Below are positions 9,091-18,726 of a DNA stretch of 64,000 bases, piece by piece. The stretch covers positions 1 through 64,000 of the forward strand of contig JBPCKT010000157.1 in assembly GCA_051004015.1 (NCBI GenBank). Direction: 5' to 3'. The stretch is from SXOA01 sp051004015. Lineage in GTDB: Bacteria; Planctomycetota; Planctomycetia; Pirellulales; Pirellulaceae. Every line of letters begins with the position of its first letter. Position 1 is the first letter of the stretch. The notes below the pieces were generated by a model. It worked only from the letters and a program-made list of their open reading frames with translations. It was not told the DNA's origin and searched no databases. Made by a program: the position numbers and the translations under genes.

Positions 9091-10470
9091 ATGACCATGC
9101 TTCGAATCTCCTGTGGCACTCCGTTCCCCAATTGCCAGGGACTTTCCCGGCGGACGGCGATTAAGGCCGGGTTTTTGGGCCTGGCGGGTTTGTCGCTCGG
9201 GGATTTGAACCGGCTGCGGGCGGAGGGGCAGGCGAAGAAGAACGACAAGGCGGTGATTCTGATCTGGCTCGATGGCGGCCCGAGCCAATTGGAATCGTAT
9301 GATCCCAAGCCGGATGCTCCGTCCGAGTATCGCGGGCCATTTGGCGTGGTGCAGACGAATGTGCCGGGGATCGTCCTCTCCGACACGCTGCCCCGACACG
9401 CGAAGCTGGCGGACAAGATGGCCTTCGTCCGTTCGCTGCATCACGGCACGGGGGACCACTTTGCCGGGGCGCATTGGATGCTCACGGGCCGCTTCGGCTC
9501 CACGTCGGTGAACCTGCCGCAAAAGTATCCGTCGGTCGGCTCGTATGTGTCGCGGGTGCGGGGGCCGAACCAGGCGGGGATGCCGGCTTATGTCGGACTG
9601 CCGGCGGCACAAAGCGTGTATCTGTTTCCGGGGTATCAAGGAGCGGCTTATCTGGGCGGGCAATATAACCCGTTCGACGTCAACAGCGAAGAGAAGTATC
9701 TCGGCTACAGCTACAACGTGACGGTGAAGACGCCCAAGTGCCTGGAAGCTGCTGGGATTGAGGTGCCGCGGCTGGAAGGGCGGAAGAACCTGCTGACAAA
9801 TATCGACGGGCTGAAGCGGCAGCTTGACCGGAGCGGACAGATAGATTCCATCGACCGCCATCAGCAGAATGCCCTCTCGATGATCCTGGGCGAGAAAGCC
9901 CGCGAGGCTTTTGACATCGACAAGGAAGATCCCAAGCTGGCCGAGACCTACGGCAAATCTCCCTGGGGCCGTTACACGCTGATGGCCCGCCGCCTGGTGG
10001 AGGCCGGCGTAACCTTCGTCACCGTGGACATGCCGCACTGGGACGACCATTCCAACATCGCCGTCGGCCACGGCACCAAGCTTGAAGCGGTGGACATCGC
10101 AGTCTCAGCTCTCATCTCGGACTTGTCGCAGCGCGGCATCCTGGACCGAGTGCTTGTCATGGTGATGGGCGAATTCGGTCGCACGCCGCGGATCAACAAT
10201 GGCCAGCCGGGCATTGCCATTCCCGGCCGCGATCACTGGGGCGATGCAATTTCCGTCATGCTGGCCGGCGGCGGCTTGAAGGGAGGAACCGTGATCGGCC
10301 AAACCAATGCTAAGGCGGAATTTCCCGTCGAACGGCCGCTCAAGCCGCACGACTTGCTGGCGACGGTGTACCGCGTGATGGGGATCAACACCGAGCTGGC
10401 ATTCAACGATTTTGCCGGGCGGCCGGTGCCGATCCTGACCGAGGGAGAGCCGATCAAGGAGTTGTTTTAG
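9091..10470 (+). CDS. DUF1501 family Tat-exported protein
   Basis: A 459-residue DUF1501 protein with sulfatase-like fold features. The N-terminus has a twin-arginine signal (LSRRTAIKAGFLGLAGLSLG, about residues 18-37). Family marks are 'LIWLDGGPSQLESYDPKPD', 'FVRSLHHGTGDHFAGAHWML', 'VMGEFGRTPRIN' and 'GRDHWGDA'. The start at 9091 is supported by GAAAGGA ending 3 bp before it; the frame open to 9058 runs into a hairpin repeat. Unlike 33025-34296 it has no DUF1549/1553 gene next to it. The next gene starts 3 bp after its stop, so they are probably cotranscribed. Biochemical role unknown. Confidence 0.92.
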   Translation: MTMLRISCGTPFPNCQGLSRRTAIKAGFLGLAGLSLGDLNRLRAEGQAKKNDKAVILIWLDGGPSQLESYDPKPDAPSEYRGPFGVVQTNVPGIVLSDTLPRHAKLADKMAFVRSLHHGTGDHFAGAHWMLTGRFGSTSVNLPQKYPSVGSYVSRVRGPNQAGMPAYVGLPAAQSVYLFPGYQGAAYLGGQYNPFDVNSEEKYLGYSYNVTVKTPKCLEAAGIEVPRLEGRKNLLTNIDGLKRQLDRSGQIDSIDRHQQNALSMILGEKAREAFDIDKEDPKLAETYGKSPWGRYTLMARRLVEAGVTFVTVDMPHWDDHSNIAVGHGTKLEAVDIAVSALISDLSQRGILDRVLVMVMGEFGRTPRINNGQPGIAIPGRDHWGDAISVMLAGGGLKGGTVIGQTNAKAEFPVERPLKPHDLLATVYRVMGINTELAFNDFAGRPVPILTEGEPIKELF

Positions 10471-10473
10471 GGC

Positions 10474-12123
10474 ATGGACCTCAGGGAACTTCAAAAGAAC
10501 AAGCAGACATTGGTGATCGGCGGAGCCGCCCTGGCGGGGTTGATGCTCTTCACCTGTTGCCTCACGTGCGGCGTCGCGTCTTGGATTTTTCCGTCTAGCC
10601 GCACTTCCAGCGGCGGTAGGGGCGGCGGGTCGTCCGCGGCTAAGCTTTTGAAGGACGATCCGAAGACTCCGCCGCGAGGGACCAGCAAACACGGCAAGCC
10701 GCTTTCCAACCAACAGCTCAAACGGGCGATCTCCGGCAATCGCTACACCACGAAAGAAACACTCATCCTGGGGACGGATGACGCCGACCAACTGCTTCCA
10801 GGCTCACTCCGCGTCAGTCCCGACGGCAGCCGCTACGCGTACGTTCTCAAGTCAGGCAGCTCGCACAAAGTGATGCTCGACGGCAAGCCGCATGTGACGG
10901 TGCCAGCGGTTAATCTGGCGACGATGTTTTTTTCCACGGATGGCAGGCACTTCTTGTTCGCGCCCACCGAAGGAGGAAAATACTTCATTGATGGCAAAGA
11001 AAATGACGTCCTCGGGCAATCACTTAGTCCGAAAGTGCATTCGCTCGTCGCTTCCGACGACGCTTCCCAGGTCGCGGCAGTCGTCACTGCCTCCCAGTAC
11101 GAGTGGCATCTAGTCGTCGGAAAGAGCTCTGTGGTGACGGTGACGAGTTATAACAACTATCCACCTTTTTCCGTAGTCACCGCACCGATCATCCGTTGGC
11201 ATCAAATTGCCACCGTCGAAGGAGGAATGAACGCGATTGTCGATGGGAAGAAGGGACCGATCTATTCGTCGATCACCGCGATGGCCCTGGCCGGACGATC
11301 AACCTCCGCTTATATCGCCTCCCGCGACAACAAGCAGTTCCTGGTCTACAACGGCCAGGAAAAGAAACTGCATGACGGCGTGGGCAGCTTTCAGCTCAGT
11401 CCGGACGGGAAGCGGTTCGCCTATTGGGCGACGGTATCCGCGGACGCCGCCGTGGGCAGGGCGGCTGCGAACAAGCTGTATGTAGACGACGAACAGATGG
11501 AGCACTACGCAACGTCCTTCGTCTTCAGCCCCGACAGCGCGCACTGGGCCGGTGTGGAAAACCTGGACTACAACGAAAAACGCGCGGTTCTGGACGACCA
11601 GCATTTCAAGCGTTACCTCAGTTGCTCGCAGCCGGTCTTCACTCCCGATGGACGCAATCTGGCGTATGTTGCTTCGGCGACGTTCGAGAAATTGACCGGC
11701 GACACCAAGGAAAGCGTGACCCGCCAGTTTGCCGTCTTCAACGGCTATGAGCAGCAACCCTACACGTTCGTGTCGGGCTCCATCGTTTTCAGTCCAAAGA
11801 GCGATGCTTATGCGTACGTCGCCCGCAAGGAGGATGGCAAGGCCTATGTCGTGGTGAACGGCCACGAGGGGCCGGCTTGGGATGACTTCCAGTTTGCCGC
11901 CGACAAGCGTCCCATTCTCAGCTTCAGCCAGGATGGGCGGAGCATCGGCTATGTGGCGAAGGTCGGCGACTTCTGGGCCGCGGTGCTTGACGGCAAACAG
12001 TCCAAGACGTTCGACCAGATCGGACCCGAAGGGACGCGGATTGGCTTCACCCCCAGCGGCTCGTTCAGCTACATCGCCGTGCGGAAGGGGGCGTTTTACT
12101 GGGTCGAGGAGCAAACGCGGTAA
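10474..12123 (+). CDS. Membrane-anchored PD40/WD40-like beta-propeller protein
   Basis: A 549-residue protein with one N-terminal membrane span (TLVIGGAALAGLMLFTCCLT), a Ser/Gly-rich linker and at least eight PD40-like repeats, for example 'LRVSPDGSRYAYVL', 'FQLSPDGKRFAYWA', 'PVFTPDGRNLAYVA' and 'LSFSQDGRSIGYVA'. The repeat count suggests one eight-bladed propeller facing the periplasm. No enzyme motif is seen. Probable operon with the DUF1501 gene. Confidence 0.85.
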   Translation: MDLRELQKNKQTLVIGGAALAGLMLFTCCLTCGVASWIFPSSRTSSGGRGGGSSAAKLLKDDPKTPPRGTSKHGKPLSNQQLKRAISGNRYTTKETLILGTDDADQLLPGSLRVSPDGSRYAYVLKSGSSHKVMLDGKPHVTVPAVNLATMFFSTDGRHFLFAPTEGGKYFIDGKENDVLGQSLSPKVHSLVASDDASQVAAVVTASQYEWHLVVGKSSVVTVTSYNNYPPFSVVTAPIIRWHQIATVEGGMNAIVDGKKGPIYSSITAMALAGRSTSAYIASRDNKQFLVYNGQEKKLHDGVGSFQLSPDGKRFAYWATVSADAAVGRAAANKLYVDDEQMEHYATSFVFSPDSAHWAGVENLDYNEKRAVLDDQHFKRYLSCSQPVFTPDGRNLAYVASATFEKLTGDTKESVTRQFAVFNGYEQQPYTFVSGSIVFSPKSDAYAYVARKEDGKAYVVVNGHEGPAWDDFQFAADKRPILSFSQDGRSIGYVAKVGDFWAAVLDGKQSKTFDQIGPEGTRIGFTPSGSFSYIAVRKGAFYWVEEQTR

Positions 12124-12148
12124 GAGACTGCCTTCATCGCCGCGATTT

Positions 12149-14908
12149 CTATCGCCTGCCACGACGGCCGGCTTTGGTGTTTTCGCCTTCCGTGACCGCG
12201 GTGGCCAACGTATTGAGCAGGCTGATGTCAATGTGCGGAGGTGCCTCGCTGAGGCGATTCAGCCGACCGGCGTCCTTTTTCGCAGCGGCGAATGACTGCG
12301 CTTCCAGCGGAAGGACAGCCGTCGGAGCCGTGGCCGTAGAAGCGGCGTTGTTCACCCGGCCCGAGGCCACCTCGGTAATCGCGGTGCATTGATCACAATG
12401 ACAACTATCCGATCCACCAGGGATATCGAGGACTTGCAGCGGACTACGGCTGTAGTATTGGGCAGCCAGGTCGTCTCCCGGCACCAGGGGTTGCGCCAGG
12501 GGATCGGCTTCTCCGTTGGCGCCGCCGCCCGACCCGCTGCCAAAGCCGCCGCTTCCGCCGCCGGAAAAACCCTCGCCGCCGGAGGGCGGAGGTTTGTTGA
12601 GCTCATTGATGACCAGCAGGACGTCACCCGCGGTCGCGTAGCCGTCGTTGTTCACGTCGTAGTAGTTGTCGCCATCCGGGCGCTCGGGCGGCAAGGGGAG
12701 CGTGGCATCGTGCGTGTTGATGTAGTTGATGCCGACGAGAGCGTCAATTGCCGAGACGAAGCCGTCGTCATTCACATCCAAGCCGTTATCCGGATTCCGC
12801 CAAGGACCGAACTGCGGAATAAAGCCGAAGTTCAACTGAGGCGCCCCGCTCATCGCATCCGGCATATCAATCAGATGAATGCCGCCAAACGGGAACGACT
12901 GGGAGTAAAACGGCATGGCGACGACAGCGACGCGATACAGACCGGAAGCCAACTCCGGCAGGGAGTAGTAGCCGAACTGGTCGGTGATGTCACTGGAGGT
13001 GGCGCCCCATTCCAACGTATCCAGCACGACCTTGGTGCCCGCGTGGCCGCTGGCGATGGCGTAGGAGATATCTCCTTGGGGGCGGACCAGCTTCATCACC
13101 TCGCTCTTGCCCGTGGCCAAGACCGCGGTGGTATAGCGAGCCAGAAGCACGCCCGAGGAATTGTAAATCTCCAGGCGGCCGACGCTGGGGCCGCCGCTAC
13201 TGATTGCCGTGATGTTGACTTCGGTCACGTGCGGAGTGAAAGCAATCCGAAGCTGCCGCCCGCCGGTCCAGGTGTCAATGGGCTGTCCGTCGGTAACGCT
13301 GTTGTTAGCGAAGACTCTGTTCGAGTTGTTAGAGGAAACACTGTAGCGGGCATAGACATTGCCATCGGCCACGTCCCCGCCCACGGCGCTAAGCGTGACG
13401 GCGGGGGCCGCCACATTGTTCAGTAGCGCCCCGTGACTGTAATCGTCCGGCTCGACCTGCTTGTGCAGATTGACCGGCTGGCCGAACTGGTTCACGAGAC
13501 GGACCAGCCAGCCCGTAAGGCCGTTTTCAGCACTTTCCCAGGTACCGCTGCCGTCGCGGTCGCTATACACGTAGCCACTGATGCCGGGCTGCGGGGAAGT
13601 GTGCGGCTTGCCGTCGCCGAAGTTGGCGACGTATTCCACCGACATCACGCCGGTGCGGTCATCCACCGTGCGGATTTTGAGCTGGCTCGCGCCGGGGGAA
13701 ACAGGAATGGTGAGGTCCAGGTCCGTTACATATTTGTGGTAGGTTCCGGCCGTCGTCCAGGCGCCCCCATCGATGGAGTACTCCGCACGATCGATTTGGT
13801 TGATGGTGATGTCACTCTTGAGGCCGCTGGTGTTCTGGTTAGCCAGCGTGCGGACCTGCGATTTGCCCACGAACTTAAACGTGGAGGCCGCGCTGTTGTA
13901 TTTACCGGTGCCGGTGAGCGCGAACGGAACGTCGAGCACGTCAAAGATGCCGTCCCCGTCGCTGTCCTTCCAGCCGATCATTTCCAGGGAAGGAGTCGAG
14001 CTGATGTGAGCGGCGTAGGCGTCATCGACTTTCGTGCCGCTGGCCATGATGCTGATAGCGGGATTCCCATTGCTGTTGGAATTCTGGGTATTGTAGTAGC
14101 CGCGTTTCAGCTGCGCGTCGCTGGTATTGTATTCGTCCAAGGCCCAGAAGATGTGCCCCGTCTCGTGGGCCACGATACTAGCTGGCCGATCCGCGGGCAT
14201 GACAAAAGCGTTGCCGCCTGCGTAGGCGAAGGAGCGGGAAGGGTTGCTCCCCGTGGCGAAGCGGCCCCTGCCGTCATAATCGGGGATGTCGTCGTCGGGA
14301 TTATCATTGAAATCAAATTGCAGGTCATACGAGTCATCCGCGACGAAGATCGTGAACGCCCAGTTAGCGTTGTGCGCCAGACGCTGGGCGTCATTGTATG
14401 CTCGCAGGTCCGTCAAAAAATTGCCCGACTGGGCAAAGCCAACATTGCCGAGAAAATCATAGACCCAGAGTGGGAACTCCTGGCTCAAGCGCGTGATGGG
14501 CTCATACCCGGTGTGAACCGGAGTATCCGCGTGGGTCCAGTCGATGGTGAATTTCAGCAGGCCGTCCCGAACACTCGGCATCCGGTCCAAAGTCTCCTCC
14601 CACCATTTCAGGCCGTCGGTGATGCGAGCTTTGACATCCGAGATTTCGCTCGCCGTCCAGTTTTCGGTGCTCACGTCAAACGGCGACATGCTGGAGTCGG
14701 ATTCCATCAGCACGACGTTGACGTACACGTCGCCGAGCATGTATTCGGCCGTATCGTCGGGTAACGCCCCGAAGGGCATTCCGGTGAGCAGGTTGCGGTC
14801 TTCCAGGCGCTCCAAAACACTCCGCCGAGAGCGGCGTTGCTGGTGCAAAGAGCGGGCTTCCCGGCGGCTGCGCGCGGGAATTTTTTGGCCGAAGGAAAAC
14901 TGCTTCAT
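12149..14908 (-). CDS. Secreted zincin-like protein with dockerin repeats
   Basis: A 919-residue extracellular protein. Residues about 13-41 carry a basic stretch ending 'VLERLEDRNLLTG', the planctomycete tag found on many large secreted proteins. A metalloprotease-like domain has 'SIVAHETGHIFWALDEYN' near residue 245 (HExxH zinc site). Ig-like and SdrD/B-like segments follow (about 390-660; 'GISGYVYSDRDGSGTWE'). Two type I dockerin EF-hand repeats, 'GLDVNDDGFVSAIDALV' and 'YYDVNNDGYATAGDVLLV', lie at about 705-770, then a Gly/Ser-rich tail. It converges with the propeller gene. Peptidase activity is inferred from one motif. Confidence 0.87.
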   Translation of the reverse strand: MKQFSFGQKIPARSRREARSLHQQRRSRRSVLERLEDRNLLTGMPFGALPDDTAEYMLGDVYVNVVLMESDSSMSPFDVSTENWTASEISDVKARITDGLKWWEETLDRMPSVRDGLLKFTIDWTHADTPVHTGYEPITRLSQEFPLWVYDFLGNVGFAQSGNFLTDLRAYNDAQRLAHNANWAFTIFVADDSYDLQFDFNDNPDDDIPDYDGRGRFATGSNPSRSFAYAGGNAFVMPADRPASIVAHETGHIFWALDEYNTSDAQLKRGYYNTQNSNSNGNPAISIMASGTKVDDAYAAHISSTPSLEMIGWKDSDGDGIFDVLDVPFALTGTGKYNSAASTFKFVGKSQVRTLANQNTSGLKSDITINQIDRAEYSIDGGAWTTAGTYHKYVTDLDLTIPVSPGASQLKIRTVDDRTGVMSVEYVANFGDGKPHTSPQPGISGYVYSDRDGSGTWESAENGLTGWLVRLVNQFGQPVNLHKQVEPDDYSHGALLNNVAAPAVTLSAVGGDVADGNVYARYSVSSNNSNRVFANNSVTDGQPIDTWTGGRQLRIAFTPHVTEVNITAISSGGPSVGRLEIYNSSGVLLARYTTAVLATGKSEVMKLVRPQGDISYAIASGHAGTKVVLDTLEWGATSSDITDQFGYYSLPELASGLYRVAVVAMPFYSQSFPFGGIHLIDMPDAMSGAPQLNFGFIPQFGPWRNPDNGLDVNDDGFVSAIDALVGINYINTHDATLPLPPERPDGDNYYDVNNDGYATAGDVLLVINELNKPPPSGGEGFSGGGSGGFGSGSGGGANGEADPLAQPLVPGDDLAAQYYSRSPLQVLDIPGGSDSCHCDQCTAITEVASGRVNNAASTATAPTAVLPLEAQSFAAAKKDAGRLNRLSEAPPHIDISLLNTLATAVTEGENTKAGRRGRR

Positions 14909-15048
14909 GGGCCTGACGAAAACCTTTTAGGTGGGATTACCGCGGGTTCCGGTCCACGATAAGCCCTTATCATTCGAGCGACCCGATCGGAAGGCAATCC
15001 CTACCTGCCGAGAATCGCGGCTGTCAAACTATCTTTACATCGTAATTG

Positions 15049-15110
15049 CTTGCTCCTCAGGGAGCAAGGAATTAGCCGCGAAGTGTGCTCGCAAAGCACC
15101 ACGTTCGCGG
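15049..15110. repeat. Two adjacent hairpins
   Basis: CTTGCTCC-TCAG-GGAGCAAG (15049-15068) is followed seven bases later by a longer stem 15076-15110 made of CCGCGAA/TTCGCGG with nested TGCT/AGCA pairing. No T-run follows on either strand. Confidence 0.6.
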
Positions 15111-15416
15111 TTAGACGTGGCCGAGGAGAATAAAGTTCCAATAATTCCGGCCTGAGCCCACCTTCCTGCAGCTCCCCTAAAAGCGACCGGATTTTCTTCT
15201 TAAACCGGGATGGGGCAAGATAGTTACGGAAAAACGGCCGGAATTAAGCTGCGATGGAGCAATAGGGCAGAACCGGCCACTGACATGTTTTCCCCAGCAT
15301 GGATCCGGGCCGGAGACTCGCCATTTCTTCACCTGACAGGCGGTTTTATCGGCGGCGAGAAGTGCCCCCTGTTGCTGGCCGCTGGGACTGCTACTTTGCT
15401 CCTTCGCCTCGCATTC

Positions 15417-15440
15417 GTAGGACGGAGAATTGCTCCGTCC
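15417..15440. repeat. GTAGGA-type hairpin
   Basis: GTAGGACGGA-GAATTGC-TCCGTCC: seven paired bases after a GTA leader. The same leader-plus-stem form occurs at 43200-43226 and 44176-44200 with other stem sequences. Confidence 0.65.
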
Positions 15441-15470
15441 TCCAGGAAATCTCGCCTCAAGGAAGTCGTT

Positions 15471-16340
15471 GTGACTGGAAGCACTGCTGCCGTGGAAATG
15501 AATCCTGCCGAAGCCTTCGCCGCTCGGCCGCTGCCCGAGGGGGTGTTGTCGGCCTCGCAGCCCTATGTAGGACGCTGGAACCGGCTCATTAGCACTTCGA
15601 ACTGGGAGAAGGGGCGGATTATCTGCCAGTGGAGGGACGACTTACTGGCGAGCGGGTCGCTTTCCGCGGAATACTCCGACGAAGCTTGGAGCCAGCTTGT
15701 CGGCGGCGTGAGCGGCCAGCATGTTGGCCGCTTGCGGCGGGTGCATCAGAGGTTCGGCCAAACCCAGGAACAGTTCAAGGGGCTTTACTGGAGCCATTTC
15801 CAGGCCGCGCTTGATTGGGAAGACGCCGAGATGTGGCTGGAAGGGGCCGTCCAAAGCGGCTGGTCGGTGGCCCGCATGAGGCAGCAGCGGTGGGAAACTC
15901 TGGGCCGCGTGGAAGCCGACAGGCCCCGCGAGAGCGACGTCAAAGCCAGCGATTTAGACGAAGACTATGTGGCCGGCAACGACACGGCTCGCAGCAAGGA
16001 CGCTCCGGGGACGATTACGGGGACCTATGGAGAGGTTCAGGGGCCGAGCCTGGAAGGGCCTGATTTTGGCGACGAAGACGACGGCGGCAGCTCGCGCGCA
16101 AGTTCGACAGGGGCCGAACGAGAGAGCGCCGCCTCGCCAGCCGTCGACTTGGTCCGTCCGTTTGAGAACCTGCCGCAACTTCCCGATGATCTGGCCGATG
16201 CCTTCGAGTCTTTCAAGTTGGCCCTGCTGCACCACAAGACGGATGGCTGGCGACAGATATCGCTAGGCGATGCTCTGCGGACGCTCGACGCATTGAAAGG
16301 TCTGGCGGCAGCGCCTTCGTCGGAAACAGCGCCGTTCTAG
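15471..16340 (+). CDS. Conserved planctomycete-type protein, ParB/DUF3102-like helices
   Basis: A 289-residue cytoplasmic protein. Residues about 25-150 are Trp-rich helices ('NWEKGRIICQWRDDL', 'VSGQHVGRLRRVHQRFG', 'YWSHFQAALDWEDAEMW') resembling helix-turn-helix segments of DUF3102/ParB-like proteins. An acidic, low-complexity middle (about 150-220) and a C-terminal helix follow. GTG at 15471 has AAGGAAG 5 bp upstream; ATG at 15498 is the alternative. The frame open to 15210 crosses a hairpin repeat and is not credible. DNA binding is a guess from the helix pattern. Confidence 0.72.
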   Translation: MTGSTAAVEMNPAEAFAARPLPEGVLSASQPYVGRWNRLISTSNWEKGRIICQWRDDLLASGSLSAEYSDEAWSQLVGGVSGQHVGRLRRVHQRFGQTQEQFKGLYWSHFQAALDWEDAEMWLEGAVQSGWSVARMRQQRWETLGRVEADRPRESDVKASDLDEDYVAGNDTARSKDAPGTITGTYGEVQGPSLEGPDFGDEDDGGSSRASSTGAERESAASPAVDLVRPFENLPQLPDDLADAFESFKLALLHHKTDGWRQISLGDALRTLDALKGLAAAPSSETAPF

Positions 16341-16404
16341 GCCTCCACCCCGCTGGTTGTTCATCACCGGCCTGGGATCCGGTGCCCGTTCGTTTTTCGC
16401 GCGT

Positions 16405-17922
16405 TTATGCTCGAAAGAACAACAGGGTCACCACCACAAAGATGGGAATCAGAATGAAGCCGCTATAGGCCAAATAGCCGAAGAAACTGGGCATTTTCAC
16501 GCCGTTTTCCTCGGCAATGGCTTTGACCATGAAATTAGGGCCGTTGCCGATGTAGGTGTTGGCTCCCATGAACACACTGCCGCAAGAAATTGCGACGAGC
16601 AGTTGCGGAGCCGCCTTCGCTCCCTCCACTAATTCCTTCAGGTAAGGCCCTTCGCCGACGGGAATTCCTTGCATCCCGCTGGCCGTGGCGGCAAAGGTTA
16701 GATAGGTCGGGGCGTTGTCGAGAAAGCTGGAAAGTAAGCCGCTGGCCCAAAAGAACTGCCAGGGCTCGCTCATGCCAAACGCAAAGCCGAGCACGTCTCG
16801 CTCCTGCCGCCCCCACGAATTCAGGATTTGCAGCGCGGGGGCCATGGTGATGAAGATGCCGATAAACAGCACGGCGACTTCGATGATGGGGGCGAAGGTG
16901 AACTTGTTATTCTCACGGTTTTCCTTGGCCGTTGTGAAATAGGCCGCCACGGCGATGACAGCCATTACTGCCTCGGAAATGCCCCAGTATTTTGGATCTC
17001 CTTGAGTCAATCGTCCGGTGAAGTAGATCGTCGCCACAATCCCCGCCAGGAAGGCAAAGTTAAGCATCCCCTGCACGCCAATCGGCTCGTGTTTCATCAC
17101 CTCTTCAAGCTGCGAGCCGGCTCGTTCCTTCTCTTCCTTGGCAAACATGAGTTGGTCCCAAACATTGAAAATGACCAGCAGCAGCAGGTTCACAAGCAGC
17201 CATTGGGGCCAAAGTTGCAACGTCCATTCAAAGGGCACTCCCTTGAGGAATCCAAGGAACAGCGGCGGATCCCCCAGCGGCGTCAGCAGCCCGCCGCAGT
17301 TGGAGACGATGAAGATGAACAAGACTACGATGTGGGCCTTGTTCACCCGTGTTCTATTGGCCCTAAGGAGCGGCCGGATGAGGAGCACGCTGGCTCCCGT
17401 GGTGCCGATGATGCTGGCAATCACGGCCCCTAGTGCGAGGATGCCAGTATTGGCGAGCGGCGTGCCGTTGAGGGAGCCTTTGACATAGATGCCGCCGCTG
17501 ATGATGTAGAGCGCTCCGAGCAAGATCATGAACGAGATGTATTCTTTGACTTTCTCAATCAGGTCGTGCCACCAACTCGGATCGATTGCCAGGATGAGAA
17601 CCAAGGCGAGCGGTATCGACAGCAAGCCGACGATGATTCCTTTATTCTGGTTCTTCTCCCACCAATGGGCGAAAAACAGCGGACAAATGGCGATGCAGAG
17701 CAGCAGCGCGACGAAGGGTAGGACCGTTAAGACCGGCAGCTCTTTGCCGAGGCTGGGATGGGCGGCTGCGGCGGAGGGTCCACCGTTGCTGGAGTCATGT
17801 TGGCCATCGGCGACGGTAGCTTTCTCCTTCTCGCCCGCATGCTCCTGAGCACATATCCCCATGGGCGACATCAGAAACAGAAGAAACAGCGAACCGCAAA
17901 AAGCACGTAGGAGACTGTTCAT
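16405..17922 (-). CDS. NhaD/CitMHS_2-type sodium:proton antiporter-like membrane protein
   Basis: A 505-residue inner-membrane protein with a signal-like N-terminus (SLLRAFCGSLFLLFLMSPMG), a Ser/Ala-rich loop and about eleven to twelve membrane spans. Conserved ion-transporter-superfamily stretches include 'SNCGGLLTPLGDPPLFLGF', 'SSFLDNAPTYLTF' and 'GANTYIGNGPNFMVKAI'. These fit putative Na+/H+ antiporters or citrate-type carriers of the ArsB/NhaD group; the transported ion is not provable here. ATG at 17922 directly precedes the hydrophobic N-terminus. Convergent with 15471-16340. Confidence 0.87.
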   Translation of the reverse strand: MNSLLRAFCGSLFLLFLMSPMGICAQEHAGEKEKATVADGQHDSSNGGPSAAAAHPSLGKELPVLTVLPFVALLLCIAICPLFFAHWWEKNQNKGIIVGLLSIPLALVLILAIDPSWWHDLIEKVKEYISFMILLGALYIISGGIYVKGSLNGTPLANTGILALGAVIASIIGTTGASVLLIRPLLRANRTRVNKAHIVVLFIFIVSNCGGLLTPLGDPPLFLGFLKGVPFEWTLQLWPQWLLVNLLLLVIFNVWDQLMFAKEEKERAGSQLEEVMKHEPIGVQGMLNFAFLAGIVATIYFTGRLTQGDPKYWGISEAVMAVIAVAAYFTTAKENRENNKFTFAPIIEVAVLFIGIFITMAPALQILNSWGRQERDVLGFAFGMSEPWQFFWASGLLSSFLDNAPTYLTFAATASGMQGIPVGEGPYLKELVEGAKAAPQLLVAISCGSVFMGANTYIGNGPNFMVKAIAEENGVKMPSFFGYLAYSGFILIPIFVVVTLLFFRA

Positions 17923-18064
17923 AGAGGTGCAGGAGACGTGAGAATTGCCGAATGTGTGACGCTTTCGCCTAATATTGCCGTCCTGTTTTAGCAACCATTG
18001 GGGGCGGCGCGAATTCCCCGCCAGTGCGATTCGCGGGCGGTGCCAAAGGTTATTTCCCAGCCAT

Positions 18065-18724
18065 TTAGGCGACCTCCATGGGAAGAGGGACTTCCTTCCC
18101 GTCCAGCAGCGAGCGGACGATGAGCAACCACTTGCCCCGCGGAGCTTCCGGCGGCAATTCAGCCGCGGCAGTGAAAGTGCCGTCTTTGGACGTCGCCAGG
18201 CAGCGTTCCCAAGCAACCTTGCCATTCGGCGTTTTCAAGACAGCGTGGCAGGGAAGAGTCCCTTGTACTCGGTTGCCGAGTGCCGTGAGGAATTCAACGG
18301 CCAGATTTACCATTCCACCTTGCTGCTTTGCGATGACGGTCAGGCTTTCGACCTGAAACGGCAGCACGGCGTACAGCCGGGCGGGCTGCTCACGCAGGTC
18401 GCAATCGAAAGGACGAGCCTTCCCTTGCATGAATTCTCCGGTCAAGTCGTAAACCAGATTGCTGCCGGCCACGTCTTGGCGAAACGTTAACTTCTCCCGA
18501 ACCGCTTGATGTCTCCCTTGGGAATCGGGCCTGGCACGTACAAGTACCAGCACCACGTCCTTTCCGCCGGAGAAGCCCTCGCAGGTTAGCTGGCTGCGCT
18601 CTCCCGCTCCGGGAACTAAAGCCGGCGCAATTGGCTTTGAGTCCGCGCCAGCGATTCTGAGCAGCTCGCCTAATCGATCGGCGAAATGCAGGCCAAGACC
18701 AGAAAGAGATTCAGGCAGCATCAT
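18065..18724 (-). CDS. Hypothetical protein downstream of DUF1549/1553 gene
   Basis: A 219-residue protein starting MMLPESLSGLGLHFADRLGE. It looks beta-rich ('LLIVRSLLDGKEVPLPMEVA' at the end) with no signal peptide or membrane span. It begins 2 bp after the stop of 18727-20853 and is surely cotranscribed with it. No family recognised. Confidence 0.7.
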   Translation of the reverse strand: MMLPESLSGLGLHFADRLGELLRIAGADSKPIAPALVPGAGERSQLTCEGFSGGKDVVLVLVRARPDSQGRHQAVREKLTFRQDVAGSNLVYDLTGEFMQGKARPFDCDLREQPARLYAVLPFQVESLTVIAKQQGGMVNLAVEFLTALGNRVQGTLPCHAVLKTPNGKVAWERCLATSKDGTFTAAAELPPEAPRGKWLLIVRSLLDGKEVPLPMEVA

Positions 18725-18726
18725 GT

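Larger units (their letters stand above)
14909..15470. other. Intergenic region with several hairpins
   Basis: No credible gene. It holds hairpins at 15049-15068 and 15076-15110 and a GTAGGA-type hairpin at 15417-15440, plus GATAAGCCCTTATC at about 14958. It separates two divergent genes and must hold their promoters. Confidence 0.6.

Noticed and set aside
15210..15470. Longer N-terminus for the ParB/DUF3102-like protein
   Set aside because: Includes a GTAGGA hairpin and reads as non-coding; the GTG at 15471 has a ribosome site.
17923..18225. 100-residue extension of the antiporter
   Set aside because: Arg/Trp-rich composition unlike coding sequence, and it covers the end of the downstream-facing unknown gene.
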